A stretch of 64,000 nucleotides of DNA from Halomonas sp. ML-15 (lineage in GTDB: Bacteria; Pseudomonadota; Gammaproteobacteria; Pseudomonadales; Halomonadaceae), in the NCBI RefSeq assembly GCF_014779595.1, contig NZ_JACXZT010000010.1, forward strand, positions 248,001 to 312,000, read 5' to 3'. A model generated the notes under the pieces. That model was not told the DNA's origin and made no database searches. It saw nothing but the letters and a program-made list of their open reading frames with translations. Below, in pieces: positions 32,504 to 39,144 of the stretch. Each line of letters begins with the position of its first letter. Positions within the stretch are counted from its first letter, which is position 1. Position numbers and translations under genes: made by a program.

Positions 32504-34861
32504 ATGACGGAGCAGACTTCGCCGCAACGGCGGTTCTGGCTGGGCGGTAAGCGGGCCGACGAACAGGATCGTTTTTTTCGCGAGGCGCTGGAGGCGCTAG
32601 GCTGGCGCCGGGGGGATGACACTCGTTGGGAAGCTGCTTGGATCACCGGGATGCCCGACGCCAAGCAGTTTCGCCAGGTATCACCCCAGCGTCGCATGAA
32701 CCATTTCCCGGGCAATGCGGCGCTGACGGTCAAGAGCCGTCTTCACGCGAGCCTGGCGGCGCTACGTGAGCGTATGCAACAAATCCACGGCGCCGATAGT
32801 GAGTGGGCCGAGCGGCTGGCGTTCTTTCCGCGCTCCTATGAGATGCCGCAGGATTACCACACCCTACAGGTCGCTGCCCGCGAGGCACCGCAGCAGCGTT
32901 GGATTCTCAAGCCCACCAATGCCTCCAAGGGCAAGGGGATACAGGTTTTGCAGAGAGTGGCAGAGGCGCCGCTGAAGCCTGACTGGCTGGTGCAGGAGTA
33001 CCTGGCCAACCCGCATACCATTCGTGGCCACAAGTATGTGCTGCGTCTCTATGTACTGATCTCGTCAATCGAGCCGCTGCGCGTCTACCTCTATCGTCAG
33101 GGGTTTGCCAAGCTTGCCTCCGAGCCCTGGGATCCTGACGATGTCGACAACCCCTTCAGCCAGTTGACCAACCCCGACATCAACGCGCTCAACACAGAGG
33201 CCGACGTGCCGGTGGAGTTTATCGATCTCGAGCGCTATCGAGACTGGCTGCGTGAGCAGGGGCACGACGATGCTCAGCTGTTTGCCAAGATCGAGGACCT
33301 GGTCGCCTTGACCGCTATCTCGGCGCTCGACGCCATCAAGCAGCGTACCGCCCAGGCCGGTGCAGACCCCCGCGGCTGCTATGAGCTGCTGGGACTCGAC
33401 TGCCTGGTGGACGACACCCTCAAACCGTGGATTCTCGAGTGCAACTTGAGCCCTTCACTGGGTACCTGCGCTGCGCCGGAGAGTGGCGGGGTGATCGAGG
33501 AGGAGATCAAGGGTGGCCTGGTGCGGGACATGCTCAGGCTGCTCGGCATCGGCGAGCCCCAGGCCGCTGGCGACGACTCCCCGCTAGCCGAAACGCAGGC
33601 GGAGCAGGCTCGCGCTGGCAGCTTTCAGCGATTGTTGCCGGCCAGTGAGCAGCAGCGCTATCTGCCCTATTTTTCGTTGCCGGCGCCTGCCGACCTGCAG
33701 TTGGCCGATGCCATGAGCGGCGAGCGGGTGGCGCGGCCACAGTTGATGCGTCGCCACGTGGCAGAGCTTTTCGAGGGTGACCAGCTGGCGCTCTACGCCA
33801 CCCATACCCATCGTTACTACCGTCCCAATGATACCGCCGCACTGATTTGGCTACTGGCCAGCGAGGGCTTCGATCCCGACACCATTGCCGACCAACTGGC
33901 TCGCTCCACCGGTGAGGATCACTCGGCGTTGCGTGACGAGGTCTGGTCCAGCCTGGCGGGCTGGTGTCGCGAGGGATTGCTGTGTCAGCAGGGGGCAGAG
34001 GGTGAAATCGCCGCGGTAGCCCCGGCGGCCAGGATGCACGACGAGCCCCAGGCGCTGCAGTTGGGTTTTGATGGCAAGCAGTGGGCGCTGCATCTTCACG
34101 ATGCGCCTGCACTGGACACGTTGACGATGCTGTTTGCCGGAGCGCTGGTGCCGCTCAGTGATAGCTCGGCGCTGCGTCTGCCTCGACTCGAAGTGCTCAA
34201 GGCGTCCGCCGGTTATAGCCTGGCCGCCAACGGTGAGATGGTCGCCGCGCGGCTGACGCTGGCTCAACTCGGCCCGGCCCTGCTGGGTTACTTGATGCGC
34301 CAGGCCCTTCTGCCGGGGCGCCAGGTGCTCGACGCGGGCTTGCTGATCACCCCCGGGGGGACCGGGGTGCTGTGTCTGTTTCCCATCGTCGAACGTGCCG
34401 AGGTGGCGCAGCGGCTGGTGTCGGCAACCCAGGGCGTGCTGTCGCGCGGAGTGCGCCTGACACTGGGTGAGACGCCGCGAGTCGAGCCGCTCGGCTTGCC
34501 GATCCCCGACGTTATCAGCCCAGGGCTGGTCGACGTGCCGGGGTCCATCGCGCTTGAGGCGGTGCTGTGCAGTGGGGAGGACGGCGTCAGCCATGAGCTG
34601 AGTGAGATCGACGTTCTCGATGCGCTGGGCGACCTGCTGCCCTGCTGCCTCTTCGACGACGATGCTCCTGCTGGGGCAGCGACGGTGGTGGCGCTCAATG
34701 ACTGGTTGGCCGGGCTTTCGCGCCGCGCCATGGGCACTCAGGCGCCCTCCTTTACCGCGCTGTCGCACTGGCTCAAGGCGCTCGAGGCAGGGGAAAGGCT
34801 CACCGAGCAGAAGACGCCACCGTCCCAGGACGGTGGCGCCGTAAGGGCGTCAACCCTATAG
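32504..34861 (+). CDS. TTL-like ATP-grasp ligase fused to PqqD-like and HPr-kinase-like domains
   Basis: The 785-residue protein carries a full tubulin-tyrosine-ligase-like domain (about 1-350): NHFPG (67-70), ILKPTNASKGKGIQ (134-147), VQEYL, KYVLRLYVL (177-185), LTNPDINA, and YELLGLDCL...ILECNLSPSL (293-319) with the metal-binding Asp, Glu and Asn. Residues about 437-493 (RYYRPNDTAALIWLL to CREGLL) resemble PqqD, a peptide-binding RiPP recognition fold. Residues about 510-665 resemble HPr-kinase-related domains, but the P-loop is degenerate (LLITPGGTGVLCL). TTLL enzymes ligate Glu, Gly or Tyr to Glu-rich tails. Flanking genes encode Glu-rich tails, the likely substrates (inferred). The start at 32504 follows a G-rich site. 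Confidence 0.85.
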   Translation: MTEQTSPQRRFWLGGKRADEQDRFFREALEALGWRRGDDTRWEAAWITGMPDAKQFRQVSPQRRMNHFPGNAALTVKSRLHASLAALRERMQQIHGADSEWAERLAFFPRSYEMPQDYHTLQVAAREAPQQRWILKPTNASKGKGIQVLQRVAEAPLKPDWLVQEYLANPHTIRGHKYVLRLYVLISSIEPLRVYLYRQGFAKLASEPWDPDDVDNPFSQLTNPDINALNTEADVPVEFIDLERYRDWLREQGHDDAQLFAKIEDLVALTAISALDAIKQRTAQAGADPRGCYELLGLDCLVDDTLKPWILECNLSPSLGTCAAPESGGVIEEEIKGGLVRDMLRLLGIGEPQAAGDDSPLAETQAEQARAGSFQRLLPASEQQRYLPYFSLPAPADLQLADAMSGERVARPQLMRRHVAELFEGDQLALYATHTHRYYRPNDTAALIWLLASEGFDPDTIADQLARSTGEDHSALRDEVWSSLAGWCREGLLCQQGAEGEIAAVAPAARMHDEPQALQLGFDGKQWALHLHDAPALDTLTMLFAGALVPLSDSSALRLPRLEVLKASAGYSLAANGEMVAARLTLAQLGPALLGYLMRQALLPGRQVLDAGLLITPGGTGVLCLFPIVERAEVAQRLVSATQGVLSRGVRLTLGETPRVEPLGLPIPDVISPGLVDVPGSIALEAVLCSGEDGVSHELSEIDVLDALGDLLPCCLFDDDAPAGAATVVALNDWLAGLSRRAMGTQAPSFTALSHWLKALEAGERLTEQKTPPSQDGGAVRASTL

Positions 34862-34871
34862 GGGTTGACGC
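34847..34871 (+). terminator. Hairpin spanning the stop codon of the TTL-like gene
   Basis: GCGTCAACCC pairs perfectly with GGGTTGACGC across a 5-nt loop that contains most of the TAG stop (34859-34861). A second GC-rich hairpin (CGCCACCGTCC/GGACGGTGGCG, about 34816-34838) lies just before it. No T tract follows. The structures may attenuate or separate expression of the short Glu-rich protein gene downstream. Confidence 0.45.
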
Positions 34872-34929
34872 TACTGCATGGCGGCATGCCATCGCATGTC
34901 GCTTACTCGTCACCATGGAGGTCTTGATC

Positions 34930-35229
34930 ATGACACTGCAAGACGAAAAACGCCGCAGCCTGCTGAGCCGGCTCAGCCGTCAACTGGGCTATGCTGCCCC
35001 GGCGCTGGTGCTGGTCGCCAGCGGGGTAGCCTTTCAGGCCGTTGCGGATGACGCCACCACTGGCGCGGGGTTCTCGGGTAGCCAGGAGGCGCCGCTGATG
35101 CTGGCAGAAGCGCATGCCGAAGCGGATCCCGAGGCGGAGGGCGAAGGCGACGCGGAAGGAGAGGCAGAAGGAGAAGCGGAAGGAGAAGGTGAAGCGGAAG
35201 GAGAGGCCGAGGCGGAAGCCGAAGGCTGA
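34930..35229 (+). CDS. Short leader plus Glu-rich tail protein, probable modification substrate
   Basis: The 99-residue protein begins MTLQDEKRRSLLSRLSRQLG, then a hydrophobic stretch (21-38) ending AFQAVADD, like a long signal peptide with a basic RR-containing front. SQEAPLMLAEAHAE (51-64) follows, and the last 35 residues are almost only Glu, Ala and Gly in GEAEGEAE-type repeats ending EAEAEAEG. It has no haem motif, unlike the cytochrome at 31648, so it resembles a bare substrate. The acidic tail looks like a tubulin C-terminal tail, the natural target of TTLL enzymes. The ATG at 34930 has GGAGG 8 nt upstream. A bulged GC hairpin (35246-35269) follows the stop. Confidence 0.82.
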   Translation: MTLQDEKRRSLLSRLSRQLGYAAPALVLVASGVAFQAVADDATTGAGFSGSQEAPLMLAEAHAEADPEAEGEGDAEGEAEGEAEGEGEAEGEAEAEAEG

Positions 35230-35305
35230 TTCTGCTACATGCCGGGCCGGACGCCGCTTAGGCGCCGGCACGGCTGACTTCCACGCGATCCACGGGGTAA
35301 TCGCT

Positions 35306-35863
35306 ATGCCGACACCACTACCCACCTCCTGCACCACGGAACAGGCGCTTATCGAAGAGAACCTGTTGGCCTTGGCGCAGCTCAGACAATTTATTGCAGA
35401 CCTGCAGGCGGATGACTATCAGCAACCGCTGGGTCGCCACGGACGGCATACGCTGGGCAAGCATGTCCGGCATATCATCGATCATTATGATGCCCTGCTC
35501 GCCGCTAGCCAGCCTGACCTGGGTGACCCTCTGGTCGACTACGAGCATCGCCGCCGGGACGAGCGTCTGGAGTGTTCTCCACGCTTGGCGCTAACCCGCC
35601 TGGAGGAGGTTGCCTCGCAGCTCGAACTCGAGTCGGTCGCGTGTCTCGCAAGCCTCTCTTATCCCGTCGACGACCAGATGCTAACGCTCGAGTCCAGCGT
35701 GGCGCGAGAGCTGGCCTTTCTGACCAGCCATACTATCCACCACATGGCGATCATCGGCCTGCTAGCCGAGCAGCTGGATATTCCGTTAGCCGAAGACTTC
35801 GGTGTCCACCCCTCCACGCTCAGGCATTGGCAGCGGGAAGCGACTAGTGCGGCGGTGAGTTAA
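35306..35863 (+). CDS. DinB-like (YfiT/DinB fold) protein
   Basis: The 185-residue four-helix protein has the metal-site histidines of DinB-like proteins: GKHVRHIIDHYDALL near residue 50 and SHTIHHMAIIGLL near 146. It begins EENLLALAQLRQFIADL, as in this fold. Members may act as metal-dependent transferases of small thiols, but most are uncharacterised. The start at 35306 follows GGGG at a distance of about 8 nt. A longer frame begins at 35114 inside the Glu-rich gene and is not credible. It is probably in the same unit as the TTL-like gene. Confidence 0.75.
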   Translation: MPTPLPTSCTTEQALIEENLLALAQLRQFIADLQADDYQQPLGRHGRHTLGKHVRHIIDHYDALLAASQPDLGDPLVDYEHRRRDERLECSPRLALTRLEEVASQLELESVACLASLSYPVDDQMLTLESSVARELAFLTSHTIHHMAIIGLLAEQLDIPLAEDFGVHPSTLRHWQREATSAAVS

Positions 35864-35917
35864 GGGCCGCGGCACAGCAACGCGGGGTAGCGTCATCGCC
35901 AGGCACCTAGCGTGACA

Positions 35918-36118
35918 TCAGTCCTTAGCTGCGTCGTCACCTAGGATATCGTGCTGCATGCGCTCTCCGGCCTCATGCAGCAGCGCAAACTGCTTGTCGC
36001 ACTGGCGGCAGGGATCGCACATCATCAAGTGGAGCCTCAATGACATGCGCTCCTGGAGTGTCAAAGCGCGATCCTGTTTGAGCGACATCAGCTGCGTCGC
36101 CCCTTTGCACATCATCAT
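35918..36118 (-). CDS. Zinc-finger anti-sigma factor
   Basis: The 66-residue protein MMMCKGATQLMSLKQDRALT continues to the ZAS-type metal motif HLMMCDPCRQC (about residues 30-40), the anti-sigma zinc finger found in small soluble regulators of ECF sigma factors. The start at 36118 overlaps the stop of the sigma gene (ATGA), a typical arrangement. There is no membrane segment, so it would act in the cytoplasm, perhaps as a redox-responsive partner. Confidence 0.8.
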   Translation of the reverse strand: MMMCKGATQLMSLKQDRALTLQERMSLRLHLMMCDPCRQCDKQFALLHEAGERMQHDILGDDAAKD

Positions 36119-36732
36119 AGCGTCTCCCCCTTCAGCCAACCGCTCTCGAGGCAGCTGCGCAGCCGCAGTCGCGCGCGGTGCAGGATGACCCAGCAGTTGT
36201 TCTCCTTGATGCCGATTTCCTGGCAGATCTCGGCGGTGGAGAGGCCCATCAGCTCGCGCAGCGAGAAGACCCGTGCCACGTTATCCGGTAAGGCGATCAT
36301 GCAGGCGTCGAATACCTGCCAGAAGCGCTCATTCTCGAACACGGTATGCGGTTCGCCCCAGCTGGCGGGGCGGGCGTGCTGCTGCCAGCGACCGCTCGAC
36401 TGAAACTGACGCTCAATAGAATCGTCGTCGCCCTCTTCCTCAAGCGGTTGCCAAACTCCCTGGCGTTTCTGAGCGCGCATCATGTCGAGAATCTTGTACT
36501 TGAGGATGCCGAAGACCCAGGTTTCATAGCCGGAGCGCCCGGCAAAGCTGGCGTCCTTCTCGATCGCGGCCATCAGCGCTTCCTGCACGGCATCCTCGGC
36601 CTGGGCGCTGTCGCGCAGGTGCAGGCGGGCAAAGGAGAGCAGGCGGGGCCGCACCGCCGTCAGCCGCTCCATGCGTGAGGGCGATGTGGAGGGGCTGTCC
36701 TCGTCGGGCAGCGGGTCTGTCATATCTGTCAT
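36115..36732 (-). CDS. ECF-type RNA polymerase sigma factor
   Basis: The 205-residue protein has sigma region 2 (LLSFARLHLRDSAQAEDAVQEALMAA, then YETWVFGILKYKILDMMR, about 30-85) and region 4 (ALPDNVARVFSLRELMGLSTAEICQEIGIKENNCWVILHRARLRLR, about 148-193). An acidic linker separates them. It is cotranscribed with the zinc-finger anti-sigma gene that overlaps its end. The targets are unknown; I could not find a shared ECF promoter motif before nearby genes by eye. Confidence 0.88.
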   Translation of the reverse strand: MTDMTDPLPDEDSPSTSPSRMERLTAVRPRLLSFARLHLRDSAQAEDAVQEALMAAIEKDASFAGRSGYETWVFGILKYKILDMMRAQKRQGVWQPLEEEGDDDSIERQFQSSGRWQQHARPASWGEPHTVFENERFWQVFDACMIALPDNVARVFSLRELMGLSTAEICQEIGIKENNCWVILHRARLRLRSCLESGWLKGETL

Positions 36733-36875
36733 CCTCTAGTCGCAACATCGCCACGCCTGATGGGCTCTAGTGTAAGGTCTGTGAAGACGACTGTCCTGCG
36801 GACATGATCAACGGTCGTTCGGCAGCCAGCAGTCATCGGCAATTGCGTAGACAACCGGCCCAAAGGAGGTGGTAG

Positions 36876-37862
36876 ATGTTCAAGGCGTTGGTGATTGACA
36901 AGCATGACGATGTCCAGCAGGTGGGGATCAAGACGCTGGAGGACACCCAGCTTCCCGAGGGCGACGTTACGGTGCGCGTGGCGTGCAGCACGCTGAATTA
37001 CAAGGACGCCCTGGCCATCACCGGCCAGGGGCCGGTGGTGCGCAAGTTTCCGATGGTGCCGGGTATCGACCTGGCCGGGGTGGTAGAGGACTCGCAGAGC
37101 GATGCTTTCAAGCCTGGCGATGCGGTGCTGCTTAACGGTTGGGGCGTCGGCGAGGCGCACTGGGGCGGTCTGGCAGAGAAGGCCCGCCTGGACAGCCGCT
37201 GGTTGATCCCGTTGCCCCTGGCATTTACCCCGCAGCAGGCCATGGCGGTTGGCACCGCTGGCTATACCGCGATGCTGTCGGTGATGGCGCTGCAGCGCCA
37301 CGGCGTCACCCCTGACCACGGCGAGGTGCTGGTCACCGGCGCCAACGGCGGGGTGGGCAGCTACGCCATCGCCTTGCTGGCGGCGCTGGGCTACCGGGTC
37401 ATCGCGTCCACGGGGCGCCCTCAGGAGGCCGACTATCTGCGCGCGCTGGGGGCGCAGGAGATCATCGAGCGGGAGACTCTGTCTGCGCCAGGACGCCCGC
37501 TGGCCAAGGAGCGCTGGGCCGGCGCCATTGACTCGGTGGGCAGCCACACCCTGGCCAATGTACTGGCAGGGACCCGTTACGGTGGCGTGGTGGCGGCGTG
37601 CGGACTGGCCCAGGGAATGGATCTGCCTGCCAGCGTGGCGCCGTTCATTCTACGTGGCGTGACGCTGGCGGGCATCGACAGCGTGATGCGGCCCTATGAG
37701 GATCGCGTCGAGGCATGGCAGCGGCTGGGCGAGCTGCTCGATCCCGCGCAGTTCGATGCCATCACCCGTACGATTCTCCTCGAGGAGGCTATCGACACCG
37801 CCCAGGCGCTGCTTGCCGGTCAGGTCCGCGGCCGGGTGGTGGTAACCCTCGACGGTGCTTGA
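36876..37862 (+). CDS. acuI: Acryloyl-CoA reductase / YhdH-type quinone oxidoreductase
   Basis: The 328-residue MDR-superfamily protein has the YhdH/AcuI pattern: [31 protein letters not shown] (about residues 45-75), [11 protein letters not shown], and the NADPH-binding [23 protein letters not shown] (about 150). [28 protein letters not shown] and a C-terminal GRVVVTLDG complete it. AcuI reduces acryloyl-CoA to propionyl-CoA, relevant to DMSP or 3-hydroxypropionate breakdown; no DMSP gene is nearby, so the physiological role is open. GGAGG lies 6 nt before the ATG. Confidence 0.88.
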   Translation: MFKALVIDKHDDVQQVGIKTLEDTQLPEGDVTVRVACSTLNYKDALAITGQGPVVRKFPMVPGIDLAGVVEDSQSDAFKPGDAVLLNGWGVGEAHWGGLAEKARLDSRWLIPLPLAFTPQQAMAVGTAGYTAMLSVMALQRHGVTPDHGEVLVTGANGGVGSYAIALLAALGYRVIASTGRPQEADYLRALGAQEIIERETLSAPGRPLAKERWAGAIDSVGSHTLANVLAGTRYGGVVAACGLAQGMDLPASVAPFILRGVTLAGIDSVMRPYEDRVEAWQRLGELLDPAQFDAITRTILLEEAIDTAQALLAGQVRGRVVVTLDGA

Positions 37863-38209
37863 GTCGGGATAAGCGGGTGTCTTTCCATATCCACTTTCTT
37901 TGCCCTCCCTTAACCTGGGTTAGCTACATCGGTCTTTATCCATGAGAGGCTGGGGATCACTGAGCAAGGAGCCGCTCAGCCATGGAAGACGCGCCTGGGA
38001 CGGCGCATTTAAGCACAGGGATGTATGGGCAGGATGCCCATGGAGGCGGCAAGGAGCGCAACGCTAAGAAGGGCCTGGCCGGTAACGGTCGGGCCTTTCT
38101 TCTCTGCGTGGTATGCAGACGGCGCCTTCGCACAGCGCCGCGCCTGGGCTAAGCTGTCGAAACACCGCGCCTGTGACAAGGCGTCATTCACTGTTTCGGA
38201 GGTTGTCCC
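37863..38209. other. 347-bp intergenic region with hairpins, no gene seen
   Basis: No credible coding frame was found between acuI and the DUF3617 gene. The stretch holds a small hairpin TGGGCA-GGA-TGCCCA (38027-38041) and a longer terminator-like hairpin (38066-38101). A short untranslated RNA of about 150-200 nt ending at the terminator is possible, but I see no convincing promoter. Confidence 0.4.
38066..38101 (+). terminator. Terminator-like hairpin upstream of the DUF3617 gene
   Basis: AAGAAGGGCC pairs with GGGCCTTTCTT (one G-T pair), with a second inner stem GGCC/GGTC. It is followed by CTCTGC after a T-rich arm. It could end transcripts from acuI or from an unannotated small RNA. Confidence 0.6.
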
Positions 38210-38635
38210 ATGCTATTACGCGCCCTGGCATCTGCTGCGCTGCTCGCTTTCCCACTTGCCGCCATGGCGGAAACCCCCAATCTCACCCCGGGCGAATGGG
38301 AGTTCACCAGTACCACCACGGTGGAGGGCGATTTCCCGATCCCCGATGAAACCGATACCCATCGCGAGTGCCTGACTCAGGATGCCATCGACGAGGCCAA
38401 CGCGGCCTTCGTTCAGGAAGAGGAGGGCTGCGAGTTCCTCGAGCAGGAGACCAGCAGTGAGCACATGAGCTATCGCATGTCGTGCCAGGGCGAAGGCGGT
38501 GAAGCCCTGGTCGAGGGGGAAATGCGCTACTTCGAGGAGCGCATGGAAGGCGACATGCGGGTCGAGACCACCACACCGATGGGTGACATGGTCATGAACA
38601 CCAATATGGAAGGTGAGCGGCTCGGCGACTGCTGA
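38210..38635 (+). CDS. DUF3617 family periplasmic protein
   Basis: The 141-residue protein has a signal peptide (MLLRALASAALLAFPLAAMA, then ETPNL). The DUF3617 layout is LTPGEWEFTSTT..., RECLTQDAIDEA, GCEFLEQETSSEHMSYRMSC and GEMRYFEERMEGDMRVETTT. Conserved cysteines at about 58, 73, 91 and the C-terminus may form disulfides. The function is unknown. GGAGG lies 8 nt before the ATG. It is convergent with the SpoIIAA-like gene 27 nt downstream. Confidence 0.82.
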   Translation: MLLRALASAALLAFPLAAMAETPNLTPGEWEFTSTTTVEGDFPIPDETDTHRECLTQDAIDEANAAFVQEEEGCEFLEQETSSEHMSYRMSCQGEGGEALVEGEMRYFEERMEGDMRVETTTPMGDMVMNTNMEGERLGDC

Positions 38636-38662
38636 ACGGCAGCGCCTCTACCGCGCACGCTT

Positions 38663-39076
38663 TCAGACTGCCGTGGCGGGCGCCACGGCAGGCTCTGGCG
38701 CCTCGGGCAGGTGCCTGGCCCACTCCAGCGCGATGTCGTGCTGGTGAGTGGGGAAGACGCGCATCTCCAGCGAGCGAAATAGCCGATCCTCGAAGCGCAC
38801 CAGGCGCTTGACCCAGCGCTTGTCGCTGACCACTGCGGCGCGGTAGTAGTGTGATAGCTCGCCCAGCTGCGTCAGTCCGTAGCCGATGTCGCGCAGCAGT
38901 GCGGTGGCGGTCATCCAGCGCATCTGATCGAGTTCGACGTAGAAACTGATGCGCGGATGCTGGCGCTTGGTCTCTTCGATGGCGTCTATGATGGTCTGCA
39001 GATCGCGTCCATCGACGCGGCCGCTGACGCGGACCGCGACCAGATGGGCAGCGCCTGACGGGAGTAGTTCGATCAT
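38663..39076 (-). CDS. SpoIIAA-like (STAS-fold) protein
   Basis: The 137-residue protein begins MIELLPSGAAHLVAVRVSGR and continues with DLQTIIDAIEETKRQHPRISFYVELDQMRWMTATALLRDI, the SpoIIAA-like domain (PF11964 type). Family members lack the phosphorylated Ser of classic anti-anti-sigma factors; their role is unclear. GGAGGG lies 7 nt before the ATG. The last codons include a strong hairpin (38668-38691) that could terminate transcription from the opposite side. It lies downstream of the RND operon on the same strand. Confidence 0.8.
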   Translation of the reverse strand: MIELLPSGAAHLVAVRVSGRVDGRDLQTIIDAIEETKRQHPRISFYVELDQMRWMTATALLRDIGYGLTQLGELSHYYRAAVVSDKRWVKRLVRFEDRLFRSLEMRVFPTHQHDIALEWARHLPEAPEPAVAPATAV

Positions 39077-39144
39077 CTAATACCCTCCTGTTGAATCCGC
39101 TGCCGAATGCTGAGATGTCCATCAACAGTAGCATAGCAGCCCCG

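Noticed and set aside
33851-34768. 305-codon minus-strand frame inside the TTL-like gene
   Set aside because: It is an antisense shadow rich in Arg/Gln/His without any domain.
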